The notes: a model not told the origin generated them from the letters alone. A stretch of 62,000 nucleotides of DNA from Tubiluchus corallicola (GCA_030141605.1 JAQGDQ010000472.1:1-62000); one strand, 5' to 3'; shown: positions 10,851 to 23,215, counted from the first letter of the stretch. A program made the numbers and translations.

Positions 10851-10988
10851 AACAGGAGGAGGCGGAGAAGGAGGAGGAGGAAGAGGAGGGAAAGGAGGAG
10901 GAAGAGGAGGGGGAGGAGGGGAGGACGAGGAGGAGGAGGAAGAGGAGGGAAAGGAGGAGGAAGAGGAGGGGGAGGAGGGGAGGAGGAC
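10851..10988 (+). repeat. purine-rich (GGA)n tract
   Basis: A 138-bp imperfect GGA/GGAA run, entirely purine on the plus strand apart from a few bases. It contains two copies of a longer block (GGAAGAGGAGGGAAAGGAGG). Confidence 0.9.
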
Positions 10989-11139
10989 CGATAACAAAAC
11001 AAAAACCAAAAAGTGACTAAAAAGACAAACAAGGGGCTTTCAAATTGACACTTCTCTGTGAATGAATGGTCTCATCCCCGACGACGCCTGTACATATCAG
11101 GTCTTATCCACCCTAATGGCTTCTGTGGCTCAGTAGCTC

Positions 11140-11405
<266 letters not shown>

Positions 11406-12035
11406 ATACATGCAGTTTCTAGAATACTTGCATGCTAAATCAAAAGCCAGGTCGTTTACAAACATTTTTGTAGTTTAAGTACTTTTGTGTAGCAGCACAA
11501 AGCAGCATGCTCATCGAGTCCAACAAAAGTTGCAACCCATTTCAAGTACGTTGTCTCCACTGTGCAACAAAAACCTTTCCGAGGACCAACTTATATAAAC
11601 AAAATATTAATCTTCGGTGTATTGACAGACTGACTGAAATCAGTTTTCCATTTGTTCTGAAATCGTCGGCAATAATAACTTCATCTCTGCTTGGCCAGCG
11701 ATGCAGGCGTATGAGACTCTAGGGCAATTACAAACACGAAATGAATAAAATGCAATTTTCACACAACACGCGTGTCACGTGACCACGTTTCTTCAGCAGA
11801 ATTGTCAGCAAAGAGTAAACGTATCAAAGATTTAAAGCACAAGTTGAGACAATAGCCGCCATTTTCTTGTTGTTTAGCATAATAACGAGCCATCTTCAGT
11901 ATTGCTGTATAGCCATGTCGAAGAAAACAAATATCGATTTTTGAAAATATTTGCGTTGTTAAAAATAGCCAGTTACGCAATAATTGGTACAGCTTTGAAA
12001 TAATGAATCGACAGCTAAAAACTGCGGGAAACGAA

Positions 12036-12745
12036 AAAAGACACGTGAAAACCAACGGACAAGACACGTGAAAAACAACGGACAAGACATGTGAAAAACA
12101 ACGGACAAGACACGTGAAAAACAACGGACAAGACACGTGAAAAACAACGGACAAGACACGTAAAAAAGAACGGACAAGACACGTGAAAAACAATGGACAA
12201 GACACGTGAAAAACAACGGACAAGACACGTAAAAAACAACGGACAAGACACGTGAAAAACAATGGACAAGACACGTGAAAAACAACGGACAAGACACGTA
12301 AAAAACAACGGACAAGACACGTGAAAAACAACCGACAAGACACGTGAAAAACAACCGACAAGACACGTGAAAAACAATGGACAAGACACGTGAAAAACAA
12401 CGGACAAGACATGTGAAAAACAACGGACAAGACACGTGAAAAACAGCGGACAAGACACGTGAAAAACAACGGATAAGACACGTGAAAAACAACGGACAAG
12501 ACACGTGAAAAACAACGGATAAGACACGTGAAAAACAACGGACAAGACACGTGAAAAACAACGGACAAGACACGTGAAAAACAACGGATAAGACACGTGA
12601 AAAACAACGGACAAGACACGTGAAAAACAGCGGACAAGACACGTGAAAATCAACGGACAAGACATGTGAAAATCAACGGACAAGACACGTGAAAAACAAT
12701 GGACAAGACACGTGAATAACAATGGACAAGACACGTGAAAAACAA
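12036..12745 (+). repeat. 23-bp minisatellite containing CACGTG
   Basis: About 31 head-to-tail units of ACAAGACACGTGAAAAACA plus ACGG (23 bp). The commonest variants are CGG/TGG/CGA in the spacer and GTGAAA/GTAAAA. Because 23 is not a multiple of three and the unit has no stop on the minus strand, all three minus frames stay open. That explains the 230-290-codon frames, which are not genes. Confidence 0.97.
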
Positions 12746-13818
12746 CAGCGTCTAAAGCGACGTTTATAAACAATAAACACTATTAACTTTATGGAGCAAA
12801 ATGAGTTCTTTTCGAAAATGATTCAACGCTTTTCAGTAACTGTTATGTTAAATAGTTAACACGTCGTCTGCTAAGTTGATTAACTACATCACTGCTTTTA
12901 AAAGAGGATGATAATTAATTAAAAACACGCCCTTTCTCTCTCCTTCTAGTGTGAAATATGTTAGGCTTTACGTACGAGCAAATTAATTGCTGACTGAAGC
13001 AGCTACTCGGAGCAGTAGACTAGTACTACATAAGAGCATCGCGTACGTAAGACATATCTTTTAACGTCCTCTACCGGCAAAACAGTAAATATCTAAATAA
13101 GTTTCTATCTTTAAACTTTCCTTTCTTATTTATTAAAAACTAAAAATTTCTGCTAAAAATTTAACAAAGGCGAAACACACAATAAATTCACCGATGCAAA
13201 GACACGGCAGCACGTTTTAATAAGTGTACAAACATTTGTTTCTCTATTTGGAAATGGTTGTTGAACAATTTCGCCTGTGTACACAAACCCAGACGAGCGA
13301 GAGCTTGTTAATTCCAGAGCTGAACTAACTAGAGTCGGGATCAATCCAGTTAATCGTCTTTGAGATGTTCTGGATCGATACGCTCATGTCGGCTTAGCTC
13401 GATTGACAGTACTTAAAGCATTTAACTTGTACAAGCGCAGACAATTGATGCTATGAAAACCCAAGCTCATAGGGAGATTAATAATTCTGCGTTTTAGCGC
13501 GCAGTTAGAACTAATCAGGCAATGTTGTGCTAGTTACAGGACATGTAATGAATCCTTTCAGCAATACTTATTATTACTATTTTAGTACTATTTTTAATTG
13601 CAAAACTGTCTCTACAACTTTCGTAAAATTTGAGATAAAACTGGTTTAATAATCTAAAATGAAAGTCAGCTAGGATTCGGCTATCAAATTATTTTTTGGA
13701 CAAGAGCAGTTCATGTTTCTCCTTGCAGACTATCTAAGCTCCCATGACGTTGGTAAGAAATTTCTGCTACTGTTTTAGTTCAAGTACAAAGCTATCAGTA
13801 CGTTAAGGAAATCTTATT
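12746..13818. other. no gene seen
   Basis: Unique AT-rich DNA. I find no exon with credible splice signals, no terminal repeats and no similarity to other parts of the window. Confidence 0.4.
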
Positions 13819-13957
13819 GGACACACACACACACACGCACACGCACGCGCACGCACGCACACGCACACACACACACACACAACAGCAGCAACAGCAGCAG
13901 CAGCAGCAGCAGCAACACCACAACAGCAGCAGCAGCAGTAACAGCAGTAGTAGTAAT
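13819..13957 (+). repeat. compound (CA)n-(CG/CA)n-(CAG)n microsatellite
   Basis: A CA run, a CA/CG-mixed run and a second CA run are followed by CAG/CAA units and a short GTA run. It is low-complexity DNA; the poly-Q frame is not supported as a gene. Confidence 0.95.
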
Positions 13958-14687
13958 GTTTTTGTTGTCATTACGACCGATGAGATTACATGTACAACGC
14001 GCACGCAACTACAAACGAAGCAAATATCAGTTTACATATTTTTACCATTTTTTCCGGATCAACCCTTTTACGCAAATTTACTTTGTTTGGCTTCAAGCGA
14101 ACGTGTTTTCCTTTGTCAAGCTGTTTGACATTGATAAAACATTTCAAACCTTACTAAAATGTCGTTAGCATTCACAAACAATTCCGCGAAATGACATAAA
14201 TAAGTGATTACATACGTGCAGTGCAATGCAATACGTCTGTGTCGAAATTTTAGTGTTATTTCTACATGCATCAACCCATCAAAACCTCTTTTTCGTTCAG
14301 TGACACACTCACAACTCTTGTCGAAGCAAATTGCTGCGAAAAGATCAGCAACAGAATGCTGCAAAGTGTTCTTCTGGTAATCTTCTCAGTCGAGTTTTGA
14401 CACACATGCGATTTTATCGGACAACTGAAAGTCATTTTCTATACTCTAGTTCCTAAATTCTGTCGTGCAGTGAGTCACGTTATGCAAAATACACACTTCG
14501 CAGACGATGGTAACAGTGACAACCTTGTGCTGTTTTTTTTTGTTCGGGACGCATGTCATCCTAAACTTTTCAACCAGTTTTGCAAACACTCCTGAAAATT
14601 CCCAATTAAGGTTTGACAAACGGAAGAGTAAGGTTGCTGGTAAGTCAGCATCCTGAGAAAAGTTAATTGTTGGTTATGGTGCGCGGT
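13958..14687. other. no gene seen
   Basis: No exon, repeat family or RNA gene that I can support is visible in this stretch. Confidence 0.4.
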
Positions 14688-15178
14688 AAAAATGGCACAA
14701 GGAAAATTGCATGGTAAAATGGCACAGATAAAAATGCTACAGGAAAAATGGCATGGTAAAATGGCACATGTAAAAATGCTACAGGAAAAATGGCATGGTA
14801 AATTGGCACAGGTAAAATGCTACAGGAAAAATGGCATGGTAAAATGGCACAGGTAAAAATGCTACAGGAAAAATGGCAAGGTAAATTGGCACAGGTAAAA
14901 ATGGTACAGGAAAAATGACAAGGTAAAATCGCACAGGTGCAAATGCTACAGGAAAAATGGCAAGGTAAATTGGCACAGGTAAAAATGGTACAGGAAAAAT
15001 GGCATGGTAAAATTGCACAGGTAAAAATGGCATAAGGAAAATGGCATGGTAAAATGGCACAGGTAAAAATGGAACAGGAAAAATGGCAAGGTAAATTGGC
15101 ACAGGTAAAAATGGCACAAGGAAAATGGCATGGTAAAATGGCACAGGTAAAAATGGTACAGGAAAAATGGCACAAAAA
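14688..15178 (+). repeat. degenerate AAAATGGCACAGG minisatellite
   Basis: Irregular tandem copies of modules like AAAAATGGCATGGTAAAATGG and CACAGGTAAAAATGCTACAGG alternate over about 490 bp. Minus-strand frames over it are repeat artefacts. The complementary motif is repeated at 16318-16675. Confidence 0.9.
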
Positions 15179-15714
15179 GAAAATTAGAAAAATGGCTAAT
15201 ATGTTATTTTGATGCAATTGATTTCCTTAATAAAACTAGAATGCGCTCAGTAGAAAGCAGATTTCTGCTAAAGCCGAACAATCCTAAACTTATTCGTCTT
15301 ATTCTTTTGATTAAAAAAATGTAAAAGAAAGATAAACAAGCAAACACACAAAATGTACCTGTACTAGCATTATATACAACAGCTAAAGACTAAATAATAT
15401 TTTGTTCATTAAATAGAATTGTGATCAATAATGTTTATAATTGGTGTTTATACTTGTAAACACATCTCGTTTCTCTACCCTTTTTAACCATTAATTTTGG
15501 CAATTGTAGCAGGTTGACATATATACGTATTTACATAAAAGTCAGCTTACTAGGCTACACACATTAATAAGCAAAGGGTGTAGACGGCGGGACACAGATT
15601 TTCAAGCAAGAATTTCTCGAAATGGAACCCGGAACTAACTCGTAGTTGTTTGTCATAGTCCAGATAATACTAAACACCCCTTCGTAGACCTCCACGAAGT
15701 GCTTTATTGTCGAA

Positions 15715-16205
15715 AAAACGTCAATTTTGGCAGCCAATACTCGCTTTCTCCACAAAGTTTCGTGGAAATCTGTTGGGTAATTTTTGCGTAACACTCTTAC
15801 TGCTATTGCACACAAAGGCATCCAAATCCAGTAAAGATTAAAGGACAAGAAAAGGGGTTCCTGAACTGGTTTCAGAAAAATCACCTTAAAAAATTATATT
15901 ATTTTGCAGCAATTCTATCCGTATATCGTACTCGCGTTGCAAGGAATTTTTGTTTGTTTTCATTTTAAATCTCCCGCAATACTGTTGTCGTAATTACATG
16001 ACGTCACTACGCAAACGTAAATCAGGGGAAGAAAAGGAAATGTTAAATTATGTCCCAAAAAACTTTCCATGCAAATCTATATTACTTAGCATTTTGATTA
16101 CCTCCTGGAAAGACTTATGTAACTAGAAAAGAAAATTTTTAATTATTTAAAATGTTTTTACCAATTGGTAAAATGTCGCTGACTCACCCACCAGGGTGCG
16201 CCACT
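15715..16205 (+). repeat. dispersed repeat A, copy 2
   Basis: Closely similar to 7085-7590 and to 37815-38165. It includes the TTTCGTGGAAATCTGTTGGG segment, the TTAAAGGACAAGAAAAGG segment and an ending with AATTGGTAAAATGTCGCTGA. It is non-coding. Confidence 0.75.
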
Positions 16206-16282
16206 CACTAACTAAACAAACAAACTGTGTTGAAGCATGACTTCATTGGCAGAGGTAAAAATAACTAGAATAATTATCCCCC

Positions 16283-16675
16283 CCCCAACCCTAACCCTAA
16301 ACTCATATTTTACTAAGTGTGCAATTTTTTCTGTGCCATTTTTTTCCGTGTGCCATTTTACCTACTTTCCTATTTGTGCCATTTTTTCGTGTGGTATATT
16401 TTACTGTGTCATTTTTCCTGTGCTATTATTCTGTGCATTTTTTTCCTGCGCCATTTTTACCTTGCCATTTTACCTTGCCATTTTTCGTATGCCGTTGTTC
16501 CTGTGCCATTGTCACCGGCGCGCTTTTTACCAACTTTTCCATTTCTGCCATTGTTCCTGTGCCATTGTTGCTGCGCCATTGTTACATGCGCGATTTTTAC
16601 CAACTTTTCCATTTGTGCCATTTTTAATGTGCAATTTTTTCCTGTGCAATTTTTACCTTGCCAATTTACCTACAT
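16283..16675 (+). repeat. telomere-like heptad run and degenerate GTGCCATTTTT repeat
   Basis: AACCCTAACCCTAA follows a C run at 16275-16300, a short match to the (TTAGGG)n telomere unit. From about 16318 degenerate units of CTGTGCCATTTTTACC follow. These are the reverse complement of the modules at 14688-15178, so the two arrays form an inverted pair around repeat A. Confidence 0.75.
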
Positions 16676-17126
16676 TTGTTGGCGGTGTGTTAACAGACTA
16701 TGAAAGTGTTAACGGTCTTATGTGTGCCTTCAATATAAAGAAAGCAAGCAATTTTTTAGCAATGACTAGACTGAAATCAGGCAGAGTCATACTAAAAACC
16801 TACATAATATTATCAAGTAAATGGATTGGTTTGTCGTTTATACACAGTTCTGAAACTGCCGAAGGGGTTGCGTGTAGCCAACAAAGCACTTGCAGACTAT
16901 ACTACCGGGAAATCATTAAATATTTGCTATATTCATCTACTAATATTTCTGCTACGAGTCTGAGAACTTCTGAATTGGACACTTGTCCACGAAACACACG
17001 CAGCTGCCGCAAAGCGCCAAACTGTCTGCAGGTAACTACAAAACAGAAATCTTTTATTTTGCCAACGCATGTCTAAATTTTTCTATATGAAACTGTAAAA
17101 TGGGTTTTCGTATAAGTTTGAAGTTG

Positions 17127-17527
17127 AACTAGGGGTGAGCATCGAACGTTCGAATTTGTTCGAACGAGTTTTTTAGATCGAATTCGATTCGAAGCTAAAA
17201 TTATAGATTCGAGTAATTCAGCACTTCAGCCACTTATGTTCTTTATCATTAAAACATTTGAAACGTCACGCAATTAGTTCAATTTAGCTGTGATTTCTGT
17301 GCAAAATTTTTAGTAAACTAATAGCGGTTTTACTGCAGAACAAAATCAAGTAATCTTTGTAAGACCACTTTTTACTAGTGGTTCGAAAACTTGTTCGAAC
17401 ATCTTTCAAACTCAATTCGTATTCGATTCGGATTCGAAATACTGAAATTCGGTTCGTTTCGAATTCGAAAGTCACAAATTCGATTCGATTCGAGTTAGTT
17501 TTCTGCTTGAGAATGCTCATCCCTACT
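17127..17527 (+). mobile_element. hAT-like MITE with AGGGGTGAGCAT termini
   Basis: The ends AGGGGTGAGCAT and ATGCTCATCCCT are perfect inverted repeats about 400 bp apart. The interior is dominated by TTCGAA/GATTCGAA motifs. I could not find a clean target-site duplication. Confidence 0.7.
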
Positions 17528-17627
17528 TAGAACTCTATTTAAAAGTGGACTGCATAATTAAACGTTGATAGGAGCACAACCTGGTTTCAAACATTGTCGC
17601 AGACTGTGACATTGAATGCATACCCTC

Positions 17628-17952
17628 TAAATAACTATGGAAGTTTTTGCTGAATCAATCAAAGTGGTTTATTTATGATATTGCAGCAATGATCAGGCTG
17701 AAATAACAACAACAAAATAATTACATATAATACTGCCATACCGCATAAGTACAAATATAAATGTTTCGAATTATGCTAATTTAAGAATTGTTCCTTTAAT
17801 CGCAAAAGTATAACTGCAAATAATATACCGTTCTAAATGTTAAACATCTGCTCGACACTGCATGGAGTTCTTATCGTTAAATGTGTTAAGAATTGCCTCC
17901 TGGCAAACAGCAATACGGGTGCTCTTCATATGCTGAAATCTTCAAGATCCTC
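17628..17952 (-). mobile_element. 3' LTR of self-priming-type gypsy element
   Basis: A 325-bp direct repeat of 22889-23213 with only three obvious substitutions, so the insertion is young. In element orientation it follows a run of eight G residues that serves as the polypurine tract and overlaps the pol stop codon. The LTR lacks the usual TG...CA ends, its outer sequence being ...TTATTTA. Confidence 0.88.
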
Positions 17953-20900
17953 TATCCCCCCCCTAAGTCTTGGACGGAGGTAGCATACGTCGAAGACTGA
18001 TAACTGACCAAATTACCAGACATATCAAAGTCTTTGTGCCACTGAGGAGTTGTCCTCTGCCGAGTTGAACGACGTAGTGGTATAACTGGGTTGGGTGGAG
18101 CTGATGCAGTCGAAGGAGGGTCAATGGACTTATCAACTGGTTTGGAATTGTCTGGTATGGTAGTTAGTGGAATATGTGAGGGTGTGCTGAGGTTAGGGAG
18201 AGGGTCCTCTGGTCCAACAGGTTTGTCTGTTTGTTTGAAATCCATGTGTTTGGGTGACACTAAGGTTGAATTATTAGGGCGTTGGTTTGTTTTAGGTGGC
18301 AAAGTGGTTGATGTTGCAGGTTTCTCAACTGGTAAGCATCTGTCATTGTAAGCAAGGTCAGTATCAATAGAGATACTGGGGCGTGGTGGATGAATTGGTT
18401 CATATTTCCGAAGAAAACGTCTATTCCGAAGTGTTACTCTGCCCGAGCCATCCACCTTGATGACATATTGGTCATATTGACGGACTTCAATGACTATACC
18501 AGACTTGTCCCATTTGGTAGGATGTTTCCCAGTCTGATTTTGTAAATGTACCTTGTCACCAACAACTAGTGGGGGTAAGCGTTTTGTGTGTTCAGTCCAC
18601 CGTTCCGATGCTTTCATGTGTCTGTTACGCAAGGCTTCTTCTCGGGCTAGTAGTGATTCCTGCCAAGTGTTATGAGGTTGGTAGCGACCGGGTATTATAG
18701 GGATGAAGTCTCGTATAGGGCGGCCAAACAGACACTGGGCAGGTGAGAGTTTGGTATCTCTGTCTGGGCAGTTTCTGTACTGCAGGATTGCTCGTTGAAA
18801 CAAGTCTGTATTAAGGTCTCCCTGGGGGCCAGTATTATTCATAATCATGCGCTTAACGGTCTTAACGCCTAATTCGGCTCTACAATTGCTGTGAGGAAAG
18901 GCAACCGAAGAGAAACGATGATGGACACCCCAGTCTGAAAAAAACTGGCGTGTTTGGAATGAAATAAATTCTGGGCCACCATCTGAGGCCAGTTCCTCAG
19001 CAATGCCGTAAGTGACAAAAACTCGGCGGAGGCAGGCAATGAGACCAGTGGCCCCAATTGGAGAACGTTCGACAATGGGCCAGTTGGAATAACGGTCAAC
19101 AACAACGAGGTAGTAGACGCCCTTGTAATGAAAGAAGTCAGCGCAGATGCACTGAAATGGGTATACCGGCAAAACTGGGGGAACGGGCGGTGCTGCCGGT
19201 TGTGAGGGTGCAATACGGTTGCATTCTTGGCAACGACTTCGAAGTGCCGATATGGCTGTCGTTATGCCTGGCCAGAATACTGATGATTCTGCACGAGAAA
19301 TCATGGATGAGACCCCTTGGTGTGCTGCATGGAGTGATGAAAGCACAGTGTCACGTAGGCATGGGGGAATAACGATGCGTTCTTTATAGAGAATAACACC
19401 ATCGATGGTGTGGAGGTGTTCCCTGAACTGGTAATACTCACGTATTGGAGCTGGGAACTCCTGACGTGCTTCTGGCACGTTAGTTTCTATGATGTCTCTT
19501 AATAAGTTCATGGTGGTGTCACTTGTTGTAGCAACTCGGACCATATCCCATGTCACTGATTTGAAGTTTGCAAGCTTTGTGGCAGCTGAACATATTAAGG
19601 ATGTCTCAAAGGAATCTGAAGGCGTTTCCTGACAACGAATACCTTCCAAAAAGAAAGTAGGTAGGTTTGGCAAGGTAATATTAGTGTCCTGTCGAATTGT
19701 GGCAATGTCGTCAGGCAAAGGCATATCACCAGCATGGCCAGGGCAAGACGGGTGTCGAGAGATGCCATCTGCAGCTCGATGTTTTGCTCCAGGGACATGT
19801 ATGACCTGGAATTTGAAACGGAGCGTCTTTTCCTTCAGATTCCTAAGGCGAGGGTTGGGCATGTCATCAAGGGATCTGTTGCTGAAGATCTTGAGCAATG
19901 GTTTGTGGTCCACTGCAATAGTCAGGTTTGTACAACCCAGGACAAAGTACCTAGCTTTTTGAAGGGCATCTGCCACTGCTAGGGCTTCACCTTCAATTGG
20001 GGCATATCGTGATTCTGCTGGTGTGGTGAATCGGCTTCCCACAAGAGTGATTTTCCACCCAGTACGGCAACAAAAAGGAGTTGATTTGGGGCATTTGCAG
20101 TGTTTTTGGAGCAGCCAGAAGCCAATGCCTGACTTTGACCAATCAGTGGCCAAGCATGTCGGCCGTGTTTTATCGAAAATTCGAACACCGTCTTCTATTT
20201 CCTGAACAATGAGTGCCTTGGACTCATTAAATATCTCATCTAGTTGTGCATTCCATGTGAATGGGGTCCCGGGTTTCAGGAGTGCACGGAATGGAAGCAT
20301 TCGGTCAGCCATACTGAAAGCATAACTAACTTGGTTTATTACGCCGAACCAAGATCGAACATCAGTGATGTTTTTTGGAGTGGGAAATTTTAGTATAGCT
20401 TGGAGATATCGCCGACAAGGGCGGACACTATTGGGTGTAATTTCAAATCCTGCAAATTCAACTGTGTCTTCAGCAAAGATGAACTTGTCAGGATTAAGAG
20501 TGATGCCATGACGGCCACATATGTCAAGCCATTCTATTGCCTGGAAAAAGCTTTCTTTGATTGTAGGTGACCAGAGGAGTGTGTCATCAATACATTTTGT
20601 GTGACGGGGTACGTGTGACACAATCTCGTCATAGCGTCTTGAGTAACCATCACCCGAAGCAATGTAGCCCTGTGGGGCTGTTTTGTAGCGATATCGGCCC
20701 CACGGAGTGATAAACGTAGTAAGATGGCGGTCCTCTGTACGGATTGGGACACTGTGGTAGCCATTCCAGGCATCAAGTACCGTTTTCTTCATGTTTGGGG
20801 GTACAGATCTTGCCTGCAGAAATGGTGACTGGGTGTGGTGGGTTTCTCTTGTGGCATGAACATTTAGGGCTTGAAAGTCAACAGTTCTGCGGGGTTGGCC

Positions 20901-21056
20901 GTTTTTCTTGGGGCATACAATCATTCGATGGCACCAAGTGACAGGTTCGCCAATGGGGACAGGTTCCAAGACTCCTAGGTGGACGTCGCGATCGATATCT
21001 GCTTTGACTTGTTTCTGCCAATGCAAGGCGACTGGGATGGGGTTGTGATGTGCCAC
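17952..21056 (-). CDS. Ty3/gypsy pol: reverse transcriptase, RNase H, integrase
   Basis: An open frame of 1,034 codons. The RT begins near the N-terminus ([30 protein letters not shown]) and keeps a catalytic CIDDTLLW box. The thumb ([14 protein letters not shown]) and RNase H ([35 protein letters not shown]) follow. The integrase has an H-H-C-C finger (HAAHQG...CQEC), the acidic triad in [12 protein letters not shown] and CRAELGVKT, and a C-terminal SH3-like segment plus a proline-rich tail. The frame is in -1 relation to gag and overlaps it by 82 bases, so programmed -1 frameshifting is likely. The stop codon lies in the polypurine tract at the LTR edge. No disabling lesions are seen. Confidence 0.95.
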   Translation of the reverse strand: MAHHNPIPVALHWQKQVKADIDRDVHLGVLEPVPIGEPVTWCHRMIVCPKKNGQPRRTVDFQALNVHATRETHHTQSPFLQARSVPPNMKKTVLDAWNGYHSVPIRTEDRHLTTFITPWGRYRYKTAPQGYIASGDGYSRRYDEIVSHVPRHTKCIDDTLLWSPTIKESFFQAIEWLDICGRHGITLNPDKFIFAEDTVEFAGFEITPNSVRPCRRYLQAILKFPTPKNITDVRSWFGVINQVSYAFSMADRMLPFRALLKPGTPFTWNAQLDEIFNESKALIVQEIEDGVRIFDKTRPTCLATDWSKSGIGFWLLQKHCKCPKSTPFCCRTGWKITLVGSRFTTPAESRYAPIEGEALAVADALQKARYFVLGCTNLTIAVDHKPLLKIFSNRSLDDMPNPRLRNLKEKTLRFKFQVIHVPGAKHRAADGISRHPSCPGHAGDMPLPDDIATIRQDTNITLPNLPTFFLEGIRCQETPSDSFETSLICSAATKLANFKSVTWDMVRVATTSDTTMNLLRDIIETNVPEARQEFPAPIREYYQFREHLHTIDGVILYKERIVIPPCLRDTVLSSLHAAHQGVSSMISRAESSVFWPGITTAISALRSRCQECNRIAPSQPAAPPVPPVLPVYPFQCICADFFHYKGVYYLVVVDRYSNWPIVERSPIGATGLIACLRRVFVTYGIAEELASDGGPEFISFQTRQFFSDWGVHHRFSSVAFPHSNCRAELGVKTVKRMIMNNTGPQGDLNTDLFQRAILQYRNCPDRDTKLSPAQCLFGRPIRDFIPIIPGRYQPHNTWQESLLAREEALRNRHMKASERWTEHTKRLPPLVVGDKVHLQNQTGKHPTKWDKSGIVIEVRQYDQYVIKVDGSGRVTLRNRRFLRKYEPIHPPRPSISIDTDLAYNDRCLPVEKPATSTTLPPKTNQRPNNSTLVSPKHMDFKQTDKPVGPEDPLPNLSTPSHIPLTTIPDNSKPVDKSIDPPSTASAPPNPVIPLRRSTRQRTTPQWHKDFDMSGNLVSYQSSTYATSVQDLGGG

Positions 21057-22873
21057 GGGGTGGCATCAGAATTCACCATGAGTTTCAAAGGGGGCCCTTC
21101 CATAAGTGGGAGAGGTTGGTGCTCACATATGTTGAATGTGCTTGCCTTGTAAGTGTCAAGGAGGTACTGTCTCAGTTTTGGCAAATTTTCTTGCGTTGGT
21201 GAAAATGGCAGTTGGGAGGGTGGTGTAGGTGGCAGCTGTCGTCGTGGACAGTGGCACTCAGATGTCAAACCACTACTGTTTTGTTGGGGTTTGGATATGT
21301 CATGTGTCTCAGATGAAGTGCTGTTTGATGATGATATCTCTAGCGTGTTGCACACCTCACCAATCTTTGGAAAGCTTTCTGTGATCATTCCGAGTGCAAT
21401 ACAAGCTTCACGGCTAATGTATAATTTGTTTGAAGTATCGGTGACATATACGATCTGCCTGGTTTCCAGTTGTTTGCCAGCCGTAGATGTACCAGTGAAT
21501 CTTAGGATAGCAGCGCCAAGGATGTTAATTCCACGATCATTTGCAGCTTGCATGCGCATGGTGACAGGTATGAGATGTTGCTCTGATATGCCTATGCGAG
21601 TGAGGATTTTAAGGCTGCACAAGCAACTCTGGCATCCGGTGTCTGCTATTGCTGAAATTATACAAGAATTTGGTTGTCTGCCACAGCGAAAACCAAGGGC
21701 TGTGTAGTCACTTGGGTTTATTGACATGCGCAGTGTAACAAATGGTTGAGGCTTCGATGGTTGGCGTAGCCAACTATTACACATCTGGTCATATAGGTGA
21801 TGACTAAGGGGAACTGTACGACGGCTATTTTTTTCATGTACGTGTGGTGTAAATGAACACAATGTATCGAACACAGCTCCCTGTTCACCCAGTGAGGTGG
21901 ATTGTTCACGACCTCTGTCACGGTCTGGAACAGCATGTTTTGGCTTATTTCTAGATCTACATACCGGAGCGAAATGGTTTCTGCGACTGCAATATGTACA
22001 GGTTTTGCCGAAAGCTGGACATTTGTCCTGTCGTAATTGAAAATCAGAACCACTTCCATGACCGTGCCTTCCACAGTGGCTGCATGGTTCAGATGTTTTA
22101 TCTTTGGCTAGATTGCTTGTTGTTCGTCTGTATGAGCTACGCACTGCTTCAGCATTGTGGGTATCGAAGAGTTTTGAAGCAGATCTTTTTCCAGATTCTC
22201 TGCTTTCAATTAGCATTAATAATTCTTCGATTTCCATGACTTGATTTTTGTCGCCGAGAATGTCCAGTTGGATTTCTGGATCTGCGATGCCGCGTGTGAT
22301 ACAGTCACGAATTATTTCGTTGGTATAGCTGACACTGGTGTCGCACTCGGGACATTTCACTTCATAATTGCAGATGCCGGCTTGTCCTCGTAGACGGGCG
22401 CAGAATGCACGGATAGGTTCTTCACGGTCTTGTCGCATATCATGCAATGCTACACGAGCCACCATGGTGTTCTCAACGCGAACAGCGAGCTTTTTGATAG
22501 CATTAAGAACTACATCTTCTGCTTTGCCACTGAGACTGCCACCAGCAGAACGAGTGAGATCTTTACGTAACGTTTCATCACAACATTCTAATAATTGAAT
22601 TACTCTGTCTTTACCAGTGATACCAGTGGCATCTACGTATTCTTGCCAACGTGTGGTAAAATATGCCCATTCTTCGCTGGTACCGGCGGCAGATACAGTA
22701 GGCCTTTTCACTTTTTCAATTTTCGCAGTTGGAGCAGAATGTGCGGGTGGTGCCGCCTCTGTGTTCGTGGTGTGACTACCACGATGTATTTGCAGGAGTT
22801 CGAGAACGATAGCCTCCGACAAGTCCTCTGTTGCATAATTGCAGCCAGTAATTGGGCATTGAACAATTGGCAT
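20975..22873 (-). CDS. Ty3/gypsy gag and protease
   Basis: A 632-codon frame whose ATG lies only 15 bases inside the 5' LTR. The N-terminus has a C-x4-C...H-x4-H finger-like pattern (CPITGC...HRGSH). It is followed by a gag capsid-like region ([27 protein letters not shown]), two cysteine knuckles ([10 protein letters not shown]... and [14 protein letters not shown]) and an aspartic protease site ([12 protein letters not shown]). The protease closes the gag frame just before RT, consistent with a gag-PR/pol arrangement split by a -1 shift. It has no internal stops. Confidence 0.93.
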   Translation of the reverse strand: MPIVQCPITGCNYATEDLSEAIVLELLQIHRGSHTTNTEAAPPAHSAPTAKIEKVKRPTVSAAGTSEEWAYFTTRWQEYVDATGITGKDRVIQLLECCDETLRKDLTRSAGGSLSGKAEDVVLNAIKKLAVRVENTMVARVALHDMRQDREEPIRAFCARLRGQAGICNYEVKCPECDTSVSYTNEIIRDCITRGIADPEIQLDILGDKNQVMEIEELLMLIESRESGKRSASKLFDTHNAEAVRSSYRRTTSNLAKDKTSEPCSHCGRHGHGSGSDFQLRQDKCPAFGKTCTYCSRRNHFAPVCRSRNKPKHAVPDRDRGREQSTSLGEQGAVFDTLCSFTPHVHEKNSRRTVPLSHHLYDQMCNSWLRQPSKPQPFVTLRMSINPSDYTALGFRCGRQPNSCIISAIADTGCQSCLCSLKILTRIGISEQHLIPVTMRMQAANDRGINILGAAILRFTGTSTAGKQLETRQIVYVTDTSNKLYISREACIALGMITESFPKIGEVCNTLEISSSNSTSSETHDISKPQQNSSGLTSECHCPRRQLPPTPPSQLPFSPTQENLPKLRQYLLDTYKASTFNICEHQPLPLMEGPPLKLMVNSDATPWHITTPSQSPCIGRNKSKQISIATST

Positions 22874-22879
22874 TCTTCC

Positions 22880-22888
22880 GCCTGATCA
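22880..22888 (-). other. putative self-primer binding site
   Basis: In element orientation the nine bases directly after the 5' LTR are TGATCAGGC. They are the exact complement of GCCTGATCA inside the LTR (minus strand 22959-22951), which lies 31 bases downstream of a TATATG box. No tRNA-like TGG is present. This geometry matches Tf1-type self-priming, in which the 5' end of the mRNA anneals next to U5. Confidence 0.55.
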
Positions 22889-23213
22889 TAAATAACTATG
22901 GAAGTTTTTGCTGAATCAATCAAAGTGGTTTATTTATGATATTGCAGCAATGATCAGGCTGAAATAACAACAACAAAATAATTACATATAATACTGCCAT
23001 ACCGCATAAGTACAAATATAAATGTTTCGAATTATGCTAATTTAAGAATTGTTCCTTTAATCGCAAAAGTATAACTGCAAATAATATACCGTTCTAAATG
23101 TTAAACATCTGCTCGACACTGCATGGAGTTCTTATTGTTAAATGTGTTAAGAATTGCCTCGTGGCAAACAGCAATACGGGTGCTCTTCATATGGTGAAAT
23201 CTTCAAGATCCTC
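22889..23213 (-). mobile_element. 5' LTR of self-priming-type gypsy element
   Basis: A 325-bp LTR copy that ends at an assembly gap, so its outer edge and any target-site duplication cannot be checked. The putative TATA box lies near 22990-22985 (minus strand) and the inferred transcript start is at 22959. Confidence 0.85.
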
Positions 23214-23215
23214 NN
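23214..23215. other. two-base assembly gap (NN)
   Basis: Two N characters separate the gypsy LTR from the middle of a LINE reverse transcriptase frame. The join is probably artificial, so adjacency of the two elements should not be taken as real. Confidence 0.98.

Noticed and set aside
10820-11032. Proline-rich 70-codon minus frame
   Set aside because: Translation of the GGA tract.
11759-12773. Three overlapping minus-strand frames of 233-292 codons
   Set aside because: They are readings of a 23-bp repeat without stops; the same peptide recurs in all three frames, as expected of an artefact.
14663-15217. 184-codon cysteine/phenylalanine-rich minus frame
   Set aside because: Reading of the AAAATGGCACAGG minisatellite; the cysteine spacing follows the repeat period.
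16237-17076. 279-codon plus-strand frame with hydrophobic repeats
   Set aside because: Its first half is the degenerate GTGCCATTTTT repeat and the rest has no family resemblance or splice support.
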